Source: Atrichornis clamosus (Eukaryota; Chordata; Aves; Passeriformes; Menuridae). From it: a DNA stretch of 64,000 nt. A program made the position numbers and the translations under genes. Below are positions 49,711 through 63,060 of the stretch, piece by piece; the first letter of the stretch is position 1; each line of letters starts with the position of its first letter. The notes under the pieces are model-generated. The model was not told the DNA's origin and searched no databases. It saw only the letters and a program-made list of their open reading frames with translations. The DNA is taken from NCBI GenBank assembly GCA_013400975.1, contig WBMZ01009439.1, positions 124,001 through 188,000 on the forward strand. The letters are read 5' to 3'.

Positions 49711-51652
49711 CATCTGATGATTTACTAGTTGTTTGTAAAAATACCATTTTTGTCCCAACTTTGTTGTAGTTTGGTTTTTTTTAATGAATAGCTATGGAAA
49801 CAGTTTCCTATATTTCTGAAGAATGTTGATGTAAAATGATAGAGATGATGTTGGTGGATCTAATTTACATATGGTATACATATATAAACCTTGCTGCTGA
49901 TACTCTAAGTTTTGTCAGATAGCTGATCAACCAAAATCCAAATCATTTTGATCTGTTATTGCTTTAACTTTGCATCTCAAGATTACCACAGAGCTGGCAA
50001 AGCAGTTTCCCTTTTTTGTCCTTCTCGCAGGGAAGAGAAGGAGTGTGATCTACTCAGCTCTCAGTTAGATTGATTAACCTTAATACATTCTCCAATTTTT
50101 TTTGATTCCTCTATGATCTGCTTGATACTTCAAAATGTATTGTCTGCTATTCTGTTTCTTTTGGCAGTTCTTATCCACAGTTTTAGTCAGCTATCTGGAA
50201 CCCTCTGGGAGGCCCTGTCTGCTGAAACAACACCACTTTTCTGCCATGAGGTTTTCAGGTGAATAGGGAGGAGTTTTTGTAGTTGTTTTATATTTCTGTT
50301 ACTATTTAGTAGTCTCCATTGTTCTATTGCTGGAGGCTAACTCTGGTATAGACTGAAAGTGAACAAAATGAAATATAAAATGCTCATAGGAAAGGCAGGC
50401 ACTACAAGATTGACATCTCACCCTAGTCACATCCATGTGCTGGAGCTAAATCATGTTGCCTCTTTTGGCCACTGTCACGGGTCTCTGCTGTAAAAGAAGC
50501 ACATAGAAAATAAACCCACCTTTGTTGAACAACTTTAAAATTTTCTGCATGCTCTAGTACTTTTCAAAGATATCTTTCTAATAGCATGAGCATGCACAGT
50601 GTTAAGGTGAGGTAAACCAATTGTGACACCACTTTCATCCTGGGAGTCTCCCAGAGAATGCTAGTAATTGAACCTTGATAGCCTGGTGACTTCTGCTGTT
50701 GCTTTACAAGGTTGGAAAAAGAAGCCAACCAAATGTGCCTGTACAGTTATAAATAATCCTCTGTCAAATTTGGAGTGCAATTTTGCAATTGAATGCCGAA
50801 GACTATTATTTCTGCCTCCTGTATATTCTGCCACTGGTTATACAGAAGTATACGAAGATGGGTGTGGATTTATTGACTTATTTATTGTGAATATAAACCT
50901 AGCTTATCTTTGTCTCTTTATTGTCTTTGCAGAATACCAGGGATGTCAAGTAAAGCTAAAATTAATCACCACACATGAGTGTTATTTAGCATGATAGATA
51001 GTGGTTTTAATGCATCAACAGCCTAGTGACACATCAAAGAAAGGATTTAGGAGCAATCTAGAGGAGAATAATGAAGGAATGTCTTGGATGATCTGCTAAA
51101 TTCTTCTTAAGAGGGAAAAGCACAATAGGAAAAAAAAAGCTTGAAAATGAAAGCTATCCAATAGGCTGATTGGAGTTTACTTCTTGGAACTGAATAAGAG
51201 ATAATTGTGAGGATGGAATGAAGATGTGAAGAGCCTGTACAGAGAGAGTAAATACCTGATGAACAATGCAGTAGATGCAGAGCTGTGAGAGTGATTCAGA
51301 GATATGACAACCAGGAGAAATCATCATCAGACATGATTACTAAGTACAGAATAAAGGCTACAGGAAAAACCTGTAGTATTTTAACTTTGTTGGGATTTTG
51401 GAGATGGAAGAGTTGTTTCTTCATAGTTAGTTAATATATTATGAAGAGATAAATTGCAACATGAAACAATGATGTCTATATCAGTACTATAAGAGGTGTG
51501 CTTTGAAGATGATGTTCTATTTAAATCCCACCTACAGAGTAGGATGGCAGTACTCGTGGCTGTTGAGATATAATGTAGTGATGAAGGTTTGCAGAAAAGC
51601 TTTGATGGATACATTATAGCCATGTTAAGCTTGATATGAAACCAGGTATTAG

Positions 51653-52022
51653 ATCATAGAATGGCTTGGGTTGGAATGGAGATGAGACATCATCGGGTTC
51701 TAATCCCTGTGATGTGGGCAGGGACACCTTCCACTAGACCAGGTTGTTCAAAGCCCCATCCAGCCTGGCCTTCAACTCTTCCATGGATGGGGCATCCACA
51801 TCTTATCTGGACAAGCTGTTCTAGTGCTTCCCCACCCTCACAGTAAATAATTTCTTCCTAATATCTAACCTAAATCTATTCTCTGTCAATTTAAAGACAT
51901 TGCCCTTTGTCCTGTCACTCCATGTTCTTGTAAATAGTCTCACTTCATCTTTCTTGTAGGCTTCCTTCAGGTGGCTGCAATTAGATCACCCCGAAACCTT
52001 CTCTTTTCCAGGCTGAACAATC
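51653..52022 (-). mobile_element. CR1 LINE 3' fragment
   Basis: The + strand starts ATCATAGAATGGCTTGGGTTGG, the CR1 3' end in reverse, then 'gcagggacaccttccactagaccaggttgttcaaagccccatcc' and 'cttctcttttccaggctgaaca' as landmarks. It is about 370 bp and among the least diverged CR1 copies here. It ends at the usual truncation in the C-terminal coding part. Confidence 0.95.
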
Positions 52023-55000
52023 AGATAGGCAAGATTATGTTCAGAATTGCATAATATGGGTCTACAGTATCAAGGCAGATCTTTGAATAATCTGCAGGAA
52101 GATGATATTTCCATTTATGATTGTAGATGGAATAAGTTCTACTCTAAGCTAAAAGGGGAAATGGGAGAGAATCTTCAAAATCTGGAAAAGATGGAGATGA
52201 GATCTTCTAATGGAAATAATGAATTTGTGGTACATAAAACTGTATGAATAAAATACCCTTGGAGTCTCTGAAAGGATAGCAGAAGAATATGGCTTCTCAT
52301 GAGTTCAAAAAAAAGGGCTTTCAGATTAGCTTGTGAAATAGACTTACTTTTTATACTTTATTCTATGTTTGGTCTGTGTCATCCAAAAGAACATTTTCTT
52401 TGGACAAATTTTTGAAAGTTTTAAAAGTGCAATGTATTTGCAAATGAAAACAGCTCAATGTGAAAACCAACTGTGTCATGGTGAAATTATTTCAGTAAAT
52501 AATGTTGACACTTTCCACAAAATAGCCATAACCCCCTGATGCAGACTTACAAACATTTTTCCCTGCTCTAATTGAAGGCAAATCAAGGAAAACAGGGTCA
52601 TATCAGGAGACTGTGTACTGAGGCTGTGACATCAAGGAATGTAGTACTGGTACTACGACCTGAATAGTTTCTTCTCTTTACTAGTATGTACATGTGTGAA
52701 AAGATTCACACAAACTTTTGGTTGTCAGTGTGTACATTGTTCCTCCAATGCTGTGAGGATTAACCACATTGAATGGTTAGAGATAGAAAAGGGTTTTTCA
52801 TTTTTATTGCCAGAAAGGATGGATTAATTATGTTTTTTATGTGCCGACCATGTTTGACAAAACCATTATATTCTCATTGGAATTTCTATTTAAACCAATG
52901 GATAACCACTCTGCAAACTATCATCTGCTTCATGGCCCAAGCACTGATCTGGAATATGTGTGGCTCAAATTCAAATTCCATCTCAAACTTAAAAAAAACT
53001 ATCAAGAAATGTACTGGTGGATTGGAACCTCCTTTCTGAAAGCAGAATGTCTTTGCTGTCAATATGTCTGGATAATCTTCATGTCTTAATATCTAATTTC
53101 TATTTTTAAAAAATCTCAGAAGGACCTTTATTTCTATGGCAGTTTATTTTATTCAATTTTAATTTAAAAGCTATTTCTGTCCAGTTTGATATATAGTGTT
53201 ATGCCTGCAAGCTACAAAGCACTGGAAGCTAAGCATCCTAGGTATTATTAGGGTAGGATGTTTTACTTGCATGGGTCTGTACACTAAATATTATCTACTT
53301 TATAATTTTACTGTAAAGAATATGTGGTGAGAAAGATGCTGAAAAGAGGACATTTGGAAACACAAACTAATTATTGCGTCTGAAAATTTATCATTTTATA
53401 TCAGAAGTCTGTATATGTTGGAAGAAATCCAGAAATATGCAAATTCCTGTGTTGTTTCCATTTTCTTGTTCAAAAAGACTTGTGAACTCTGATTTAGTTG
53501 GTAGTGTCCATGAAAAAATCTAAATATTACAGTACCACAAGGCTCCATACGCATTATATTCAATCACTAACTGCTTTGGTGACCGTGCCATCGAGCTCTT
53601 TATACATGTTTCTACATACACATACATAATGCGTTGTTTCTCCTTTACAGATGAAGGAACCCAGGGATAGAGAGGTTTAGAGACATACCTGAAATCTCAG
53701 AGTGAACCCGAAACAGAGACAGAGAGTGAGTCTTTGTTTGATTATTCCTTGTTTATCTGTTTAATCACTGGACCATAGCCTTGCTCTTAAATTTCTAATC
53801 CCTTTGTAAGTAACTGATGAAGTGGGTGTTTTGCTGGTTTGGACAGCTGGATGACATGTGTTATTTGAGTGAAACTGCATTTTCCATATTCAGGAAGTTA
53901 ATAATGTAACATGTCTTACTGGGTGGGCCTTTAAAGTTTCTGTAACCAACAAAAATGAGAAGAGAGCCAAGATAGCAACTAAATCCTTACACAGAGACAA
54001 TAAAAATTCCAGTTCTTAATACCACTCCCTCAAATCCTATTTTAATTTAACTTTTATTGAAATATTTCAGTAGGAGAGATTAAAAAATCACAGGGGAAAT
54101 AATTAATGGAAACAAAGTAAGTAGACATCCCCAGAGAAAGAAAGAGCATTTGAGGAACTTTATGTCTAGCTCCTGTATTCTCCCTCTCTCTTGTGAAAGT
54201 GCATCCTACACAATTTTTTTAAACCTGTGGAAAACTCCCGTTGTTTACTTGTTTCAGCCTCATTCTCTGGTCATACAATGGTTTAAGAACCTTTAACATG
54301 ATTTAATTTCTTGTTAGCCAAGACATGATGGTAAATCTCTGTTTAGTCATGCTATAAATCCATTGATTTACTGGCAATATGGGATATTGCTCATGAATTG
54401 AAAAGGATGTACATCTGGGTATCAGATCTACCTGTAAAAGTGATAGATGGTCCCTCACAGCTTTTGACCCTGGCCAAGATTGGCCAGACCACTCCAGAAC
54501 AGAGCTATCATTCAGAATCTTCAGTGTTGCAACATGTAGGAAAATTTTAATAATATTGACCATAGCAGTCTTTGCTTTGGGTCCTCTGGGCCAGGCACTG
54601 AAAACTGGCACTGCTTGTTTGCATTACCCTCAGGACAATCAGAACTCAGCAGGGATGCAAACAAGGGAGCTAGCTTGTGAAGAGCCGATGAGAAATCATA
54701 TAGAAAGCCACCATCTTTGAGGAATTTGAATTTTGGTACTTAAGGAACTATTGATAATGTCTAAAAAAAATAAAAGCAGTGATTTTTGAACTCTAAACTC
54801 TCAGTAGGAAGCACGGATTACTCTAGAGGTAGTCAACTGGTTAACTGAAGCCTTAAAGGAAGTGAAAGACAAAACCCTGTTACCAAGGGAAAGTTTATGT
54901 GGTAACTCACAACACTTGCTGAGAAATGTGTTATCAGTGTAATCTGTTTATGTATTGTCTTTCACAAGAAGTGCAGCAGGCCAAACACCTGGAACTGATT

Positions 55001-58000
55001 TTGTTGATAATACATGTAGTGACATCAACAAAAGATTTGGAAAGACATGGTATTCATACTCAGCGTCACAAAATATTGCAAAACCGCTGCCTTTGCCATA
55101 TTCAGAGCAAAACAGGAAATAAATGAATCTAAAATTCCATGAGAAGCAGAAAATAGATTTGAAAATAATGTGTGATGCAGAAAAATATAGAATGCTGCCT
55201 TAGACACAAGAGCTGGAGGGGATCAGCTTTTCAGCCTAATTGTGAGATGGTGTGCAGGCAAGGGAATGATCTGAGAAAATGATCCCTAGAGGAGGTGGTC
55301 AAATAACATGAAAATTCATGGACTCTTTTGAAAGTCAGGCTCCTTTTCAATTTGTGTGCAGAATTTCACAAACATTCCACAAGCATTCTTGCATAAATTA
55401 TGCTGAAACTCTGTAGTATGAAGTTAGGTACCAAATGTTGTGTATTACCATTTTTGAAGTATAAAGACTTGGAACATAAAGGTCCATTTACTTTTTATTA
55501 TCTTTTCTTCTTAATTTCCTTCAAGCCTAGAAGAGTCAGCAACCCTGGAATTTACACTGAAAACACTTCCAAACAATATAATTACTAACTAAGTCTTTTT
55601 CCCATTCAAATGGTGTGAATCAGCAAAACACCACAGAAGTCAGCTTTCTACACGAGTTGCTGATAACAAATAAGTGGTTAATAAGGAACAGAGACTTCAG
55701 AAGGGACTTCTAGGGATGCCAAACCCTAGCTCCATCAATTACAGGCACTCTGAGAATAACACTTTGGCCCCAAAAGCTTCCTAGATTATTTGTTCTACTC
55801 ATCTCACTCCACTAAATAACTCTCCCATAAGCTAGAAGCTCAGCACTGATAGCAAAATGCTCACTGTTTCAGAGAGACGTCAAAGGCAGAAATCAAAGTT
55901 GTATTCAGAATACAAGGTTGTATTGTAGGATGCTTTGATATCAAGAGATTTGGATTGTGAAATTTCCAGCTGTTTGCAGGAATCAGGTCATACCCTTCAA
56001 TGCTAAGTTGGCTCTCCCCTTTTCCTGAAGGAATGTTTTTTGCTTACCTTTCCAAAGAAAGATTAACTTTGTAGATAACCAGGGTTTGGACCTTTTTAAC
56101 TTCTTCCATTCCCCCTCACTCTCTAAAGACCTCAACCCCCAAAAGAGAAAGCCTATCCATTCTTGAAAGTTAGTAATGAGACCTGAATTTTTTGCAGAAA
56201 AGGCAGCCACCATTATTCCTGTTACACTAATATCCATCTTGCTGTGTCACTGGAATCTTGTTTTTGCTATTCTCACTTTTCCTCTTAATGAAGATGCAAC
56301 TACAGAGATGAAAGCTGAGCTTCTCTGAAAGCAAAGCAAAAGCACAACTAAGCCAGTGAAAGGTTTTAAACACTACTGCTGAAGATTCTGAAGTAATATA
56401 TGCTTCATGCCTTGAAATAAACATGCCTGTGCTCAGATCCTGACAGATCATTTAGAAATTTTTTTCCCCCATCTGTGAATATTTGCAATATCAGTGACTC
56501 ATTTTATTTTTCCAAATGATGATAGGACAAATCTAAAAGCTATCCTTTTCCAAATAGGCCCACCCCTCTAAATTCTTTGGAAAGGATATTTTTTCTGTAT
56601 TTTCTTGATTTCACTCATTTTCAAACTGAAGTTAAGAATATGCCATTCCTCTGAATACTTACTAATTTCAGATGTTTTATTTAAATCTTCATCTTCCTTT
56701 CTAATTGGATATAAAAATAGCCCCTGGTTACCTGAGGATTATCAGTGATTCACTGATGTTGTAACATATTTTAACCAACATCAGCAGTTCAGCATTTAAA
56801 AATAAATGCTTGAAATCAAATGAAAGAATGGATTATTGACCAGCTGCACATTCATCTTGCAAGGCTGAATCAAACAGGAATCATTTGTCGCTTCGGTTTG
56901 AAAAGTTTAGCCATGCTTTTTTAGATAGTACAAAAAAACCTTCCAAGGGCTGAAACTGCACAGTCCCTCAAAAATGTAATTTGCTGTATTAATCTGGGAA
57001 TTAACTTGGGGTTTAATCTGGAAATAATTGTCTAGGTTTTGTAGTTTGCACCATGATTTCTTTTGAAGGCATTGTGACTTGCTGCTCAGGAGTGAAAAAA
57101 ATGTTGTGAACATTGGAGTCTTAGCTTGTATACTTTTGTGCAAATATCTATGAATATTCTTAGTTTCTGTCTTGAAAAAAGGAATATAGAACAGAGGGGA
57201 CTGTGTCATTTAACCCAATTTGCCATTATTACTAGACAAATCCACTGAGCTCCATACTGCACTTTATTAAAGTGTTTTCCCTCTCTGCTTCTACTGAAGT
57301 AGACTTTCAAAGTTTGATTCCTTTGTTGTTTAGAAATCTTCTTCTCATCTCTGGTTGAAATTTACTTATGGTCACTTTATAACCATTTGCTTTTCCATCG
57401 ACATTGACTCTAAGTTTGAATAGTTCCTTTTCCCTTCCTTCTGTTTAACTTTTAATCTATTAATAGAGAACTTTAATATCCACTCTCAGACTTCTTTTCT
57501 CTGGGTGTATGATCTAACCTTCTTTTAGTCTTCTTTACTAACATCAGTTCTCCACTTCCTTGATCCTCTTAGAAATCCTTCTCTATCTGTTCCAGATTGA
57601 ATTAATTTTTATTGTCCCTGGGAGATGAGGGTTGTACACAGTATTTAGAATAAGGTTTTACTGAGGGTTTTAAAAAGGAGTATGATGCTTACAAACATTT
57701 CTTTTGATGCATTATCTACCACTGTATACTTAAAGTCCTCTTTTAAAATATGAATTTTTGGGCTGATAGTATTTTTGAAAAATATGAGCCCAAATGCTTG
57801 CAATATATATGTGTGTCTGTGGTGGTTAAAGAGACAGAGGGGGTTAAATAATCTTTTATTAAAACCAGCTGCATGTTCCTTTTTAATAATTTGCTTTCAT
57901 GGGTGTAAGAATATATTAACAACAAGAATTTATTCTGGACACATGGAAAATTCTGTAAGTGAAATTCAGATTCTGACTCTTTGTTGATACAGAGCCTGTC

Positions 58001-61000
58001 AAAATAGGAGAAACACCCTAGATGCTGAGTTCTGGGCTATTAGTTTTAGTTTAATATATGTCAGGAAAAGAACGAAAGCAAAAACTCTTGCCTTCTCCAA
58101 ATTGCAGTGGCATCTGTGTCAGTAAAAAGAAGTAATGCATAAGTAAATGAATACTATCAACATATGGTGACAGCTCCTAGATCTGTTTTGGCATGAAAGT
58201 AAAGCAAAGGAGGCAGAAGGAATGTTCAAGCTAATGGGTAATTCTGATTGAAACAAGCTCAGCAGGTAATCACTTTCTGAGCTTTTTTCATGACTTACTG
58301 AGGTTTGTGGAAGACATGTTCTTTGTATGTAGGAATGAGGACCGTCAGGTGAGGCTCCTGGTTGTTATAATCATGCTATTTCCTTTCGCTCCTATGAAAA
58401 ATGGTTTCTCTGTATAGGAAAGAGTGGCCTGTGACCTACCTCTCTGGCAGGCTGCCCCCCTGCTGACCTGCAGGAAGCAGATAAAATATATGTGGGAAGG
58501 GTTTAATTCATATGCCTTTAAACCCAAGCACTCCTGGTTAGAGCTGAAGCTTTCTCTGCAAAGAGGATTTCCTAGGCAGTTCAGCAGAACCCAGTTCCAG
58601 CAACCTTCAGGCCATGGAAGTAAAAATTAAAACCCAGCTTTTCCCAGCTGAATGAAATCCCTGCAAAGCTCTGGGTCAGAAGAGCATGAATAAATAGCCC
58701 ATCTTTTAGAACAGGGCTATTGCCTATATGTCAGCTATTACCTTTTCTTGGAGCTCTCCTGGTTCTGTGTTGATAGCATCTCTTTGAGACATATTTTTAC
58801 CAGGCTTTGATTAATAACCTGATGCTGGAAAAAGTCCTAATATCATTGCTGCTGCCTGGAGCCTTGCTGAACCTAATTTAAACAAGTGCCTTGATCCCAT
58901 TTCATATTTTGTCTCTTAGACATTTTCTTGGGTCTGTCCTTTTAGAGCAGACAGCAAGTGTATCTGCACCTGCTTTTTGTGCTGTCACCCCATTATGTGC
59001 TCTCTTCCACCAGCAGACAGAAACACAGGCACCTCTGACCTGTTTGCCCCTTACCTCAACAACCTCCTGACTCCAAAGTGGAGCTGCTAGTTTGTCAATG
59101 ATTAACTGATACAGCTGGTTTTTCTGGATTAACTGATTCAGCACGGTAGATCTGGTGAATGCTGAATGGAAGCCAACATTTCATTAGCTTTCTTTCCTTT
59201 CTATCTTCAAAATGACTGGGCTCGAGTCTGTAAACCCCCTGTACTTAACTAAGTGTCAAAGGTCCACTCTGCATCTTTTTTGAGGTTTCAAAGACAGTTT
59301 GGAGATTAAACAAAAGTTTTCCAACTCTTATGGAAGTTCATATTGAAACAAATGTTGTCTACTTTTCCCTTAGTAATTGATCATTTCAAACAAGAGCTGG
59401 GGTACTTTTTGGCTAGCAGTGCTCAGGGTAAGTGCTTGTTTTGTGGGAGATTTATCAAGGTGGTTAGGTACTGCTAATTTTTATAGGAAACTCTAGGTCT
59501 TAAGCTGTCCCATCTGCCTTGTAGTGCCTGTTTGTTGAGGTGCTTTACTCTTTCAGATATGGAAAGGTTTTTCTTTGAAATGAAAAATCTAAAAAACCCA
59601 AAACAAAACCCAAACTGTGCCCTGATGAGGGAGAAAAGGGAAGAGAATTCATGCAGCCAAAATTCAGAAACCGAAATGAGGTGCTGGAGTCAGGTTCGTG
59701 CACTGGGCTCCCTGTACAGTCCATGTAGAGTGGAGGTGCTAGCCTGCCTACTCTGAATGTTGTGGCACTGAGGATTGGACTCTACAGCTCAACACCTAAA
59801 ATTAGGATGGTTTCTTTGCACCTCTGTCCCTCTTACCATGCAGAGATATGTTTTCCAGGGGAGGGAGTCTGCCTGTCAGAGAGTGACCACAAGGAAGTGA
59901 AGATTTAAGCTGTAGATGGATCACAGCAGGAGCAGCGGTGTTGTATTAATGAAAAATACTTATATTGTTTAGTAGGCCAGCCAACTTCTGGGTAAAGATA
60001 GGTACCAAAGGTAGGAAATACCTCTTTATATATGGGAAAAAATGCATTAATAACAAGATACACAACTGCAAACTGTGTACACATTTACAAGCAAACTTAC
60101 ATAGCTTTTCATGTTCTACTAATTTGCAGCTTAGTTGTGCATTCATTTATGAGATATGCTCTTTTATAAGTTTCTTCAGGTCACTTACAATGCTTAGGGG
60201 TTGAAACATGCTTGTGTTTGGAAAATGGCCGTTGGAATCAGGTGTCCAGATCCCATTCACTACTTCAGATGTATGTAAAACCTCTTCCTCCAAGGCTTCA
60301 GTTTTTTGTATAGCTGCTTGTGCTTGAACAAAATAGGTGTAGCAGATCAGGGCATAATGATGTTTGCACTCATTTTGCTCTGATGCAGATGACTAAGGTG
60401 AGGCAGCAGGGAAAAATCAGAGAGGCAGGAGGGCTGGAGGCTTGTAACATGGGGGGTGAGGCATGAGAATCCTGAGCTGCTGCTTCTCTCCATGGGTTTC
60501 TATCTTCTGAAAGGCTTTCAAGATTCACTCATGTGTTGGATACTGACTGACAGGTTGCATTTCAGGTGAAGAATCAGTTGTGCACATCTGGAACCCTTCT
60601 GAAATATTTACCTTGCCATTTTAAAATTACTGTAACTCATAATAATTTGCAATATGGGTTGAAATTTACTGCTTAGCTGGAAGTAGCTAGATGCATTTCT
60701 TTCTTAGGGGACAGTAGAATTTAAGGTTCTATTAACTAAGCTGAGTCAATGACAGAGCTGTACAATAGATGGAGACAAATAATTTATTCTAAAGGTCTAG
60801 TGAGACTTGTGTACAACCATTGCCACCCACAAAATATTCATTTTTCCTTATATATTATGTGATAAATGTGTCATGGGTTGTCACCTAAACATATGAATAC
60901 TAAGAAAAAAATGTGGTGTTTTGCAATTCTGTAGCTACTGGATCTGCCCTCTGATGTGTAACCAAAGTATGGAGCTCCTTTGGAGAATTCACTATTACAG

Positions 61001-62447
61001 AATTCTTTCCTAAGAATTGTTTTTATTGCTGTCTTTTTGTATAGTACCTTTTCAAAGACTAACTTCTGCTGTTTTTTCTGGATTTGTGCTGTGGTTCCCA
61101 TGGTGTATGAGGCACCTGTCTGGCTTAATTTAGTTGAAGAAAAGAAGAATAAAATACTTATATGTTGACAGCTGTAACAAGAGAAAGAAAACAAATGTTA
61201 TTTTTATTAGTAGGTAGTTTGCTCTTCCAGTGCAGTGGTTCGTGCTTTCTGGTGTGGCTGCTGGCTGCTGTCAGCCTTCCCAGCAGTGATTCAGGATCTC
61301 TTAGTCATCGAGCAGGGGTGGGATGGGGATTTCTGCTGCCTGGCTCATCAAAGCCGAAGGATTATATCTGGCTAAGACCAAACCACTTTGAAATATCAGA
61401 AATGCAGGATGATGAAGGGAAGCCGAGCAGTGGTTTTTTTGAATTAATCAGAATTCAGAAGCAAAGATGGGAGACACAGACATGTTTTTTACAACGACAT
61501 GGTCAAAAGACTGCACCAGGTGTGAGCCTGGGCAAAGTTTGACTTACTGTGGTGTCAAAGCTGTATTTTCCTCTAGTTCATAAACAAACAAAAAACCAAA
61601 ATATTTTCTTCTAAAATTCCTTCAATTTTGTATAATGAATATGAATGGTGAGGACAGTGTTAAAGAAAAAAAAAATAACATTGCTACTTAGTTGTAGATA
61701 GACTGGTTTGGAGCTGAAGAATTAATCCTTCATTTGGACTCTGCAAATGTCCAGTCAGAATTTATGTAGTTGCTCTTCTCTTTTCTTAGGAGAGGCAGGA
61801 GTATTGTGAGCTTTTAGAAGTTTTGGAGAAAATGGAAAGAAATATCTCCCATTTAAATACTAGTTGTTATGTGAATGAAAGTGATATAAAGGCTTTTACA
61901 ACTACTAAGATTTTATGCTGTGCATCATCAAAAGAAAAGAGATTCTGGAAAAAAAATATGGAGAAAGTTAAGATCCATGGGGCCCAATTTCTTTTCAAAC
62001 CCAAGCTTATGCCTATATACTTACAAAGAATTTGAGACTCTGCTTTCTGAGAGTGATTTATGGATGTGAAACAATGGTAAGCACAGGTGTTTCTGCAGGT
62101 TCAATAGGCTGAGCATAATCCAGTGTGTGTCAGGTCTGAAATTCTGTTTGGCTTCATGGGCCACTATGAACATTAGCAACAAGGTCCAGAACTTTGCTAT
62201 GTTAATTTCAACTATGACCAGAAAGAAGGTTTCACATTCTGAAATTTACAGGTAAGGTTAAAAAAAACCCCCAAATGCCAAAAGAACCGCTAGAAACAGC
62301 ATCAGCCTTAATAATGGCTTCCTATTTAGCTTTACTTGGGCAGCTGTATCAAAATCTAGTGTTTTGATAGTAAATTAGATTTTGTAATAAGTGGCAATAG
62401 AGCTGTAGGCAGACGCTTTGCAACCTTTAGCAGCTATTCAGCAAGAG
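52023..62447. other. Unique AT-rich non-coding DNA, the longest repeat-poor stretch
   Basis: No gene or mobile element recognised over 10 kb. Open frames include 52047-52247 (+, ending just before an AATAAA), 52773-53089 (+, two frames), 54303-54611 (-), 56907-57209 (-), 60871-61194 (-) and 61162-61542 (+, 126 codons with a hydrophobic start). None carries a domain I recognise. The stretch 56690-56890 contains a MEF2-like TATAAAAATAG and reads like possible conserved regulatory DNA, with no proof. Confidence 0.6.
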
Positions 62448-63060
62448 ATATCCTTGGAAAACCAGCCACATTCTGGTGGGCTACATCAAAAGCAGTGTGG
62501 CCAGCAGGGTGAGGGAGGTGATTCTCCTCCTCTACTCTGCTCTCATGAGACCCCACCTGGAGTGCTGCATCCAGCTCTGGGAACCCCAACATAAGAAGTT
62601 TGTGGACCTGTTGCATCGAGTCCAGACGAGGCCACAAAGCTGATCAGAGGGATGGAGCAATTCTTCTATGAAGACAGGCTGAGAGAATTGGGCCGTTCAG
62701 CTTGGAAAAGTGAAGGCTCCGGGGAGACCTTAGAGCAGCCTTCCCATGCATAAAGGCAGCCTGCAAGAGAGATGGACAGGGACTTTGGCCAAGGGCATGT
62801 AGTGATAGAATAAGTGGGAAAGGCTTCAAACTGAAAGAAGGCAGGTTTAGATTAGACATCAAGAAGAAATTCTTCACTGTGAGGGTAGTGAGGCTCAACT
62901 TGTTGCCCAGGGAATCACACCCCATCCCTGGGAGTGTTCAGGGACAGGTTTGATGGGGCTTTGAGCAGCCTGGTCTGGTGGAAGATGTCTCTGCTCACGT
63001 CAAGGGAGCTGGAACTAGATGATTTTCCAATCCAGGCTATTCTCTTCTCTTCTATTCTAT
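62448..63060 (+). mobile_element. CR1 LINE 3' fragment (plus strand)
   Basis: The only CR1 in forward orientation. It starts in ORF2 ('atccttggaaaacc', then 'ggctacatcaaaagcagtgtggcc') and proceeds through 'ctactctgctctcatgagaccccacctggagtgctgcatccagctctggg', 'gaagacaggctgagagaattggg' and 'gtttagattagacatcaagaagaaattcttcactgtgagggt' to the 3' end 'ggaactagatgat', cited as landmarks. The tail is a degenerate TTCTATTCTAT-type repeat at about 63036-63060. Internal deletions and stops make it non-coding. Confidence 0.95.

Larger units (their letters stand above)
47151..51652. other. Unique AT-rich non-coding DNA
   Basis: No gene recognised in 4.5 kb. Open frames such as 47314-47622 (-), 48429-48659 (+) and 50668-50994 (+, beginning with TTG) are without domains. 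An AATG/AATA run is at 47769-47791 and a T/TATTG-rich stretch at 49621-49710. Confidence 0.62.

Noticed and set aside
61162..61542. 126-codon + frame with a signal-peptide-like start
   Set aside because: No homology recognised, and hydrophobic starts are common in T-rich DNA.
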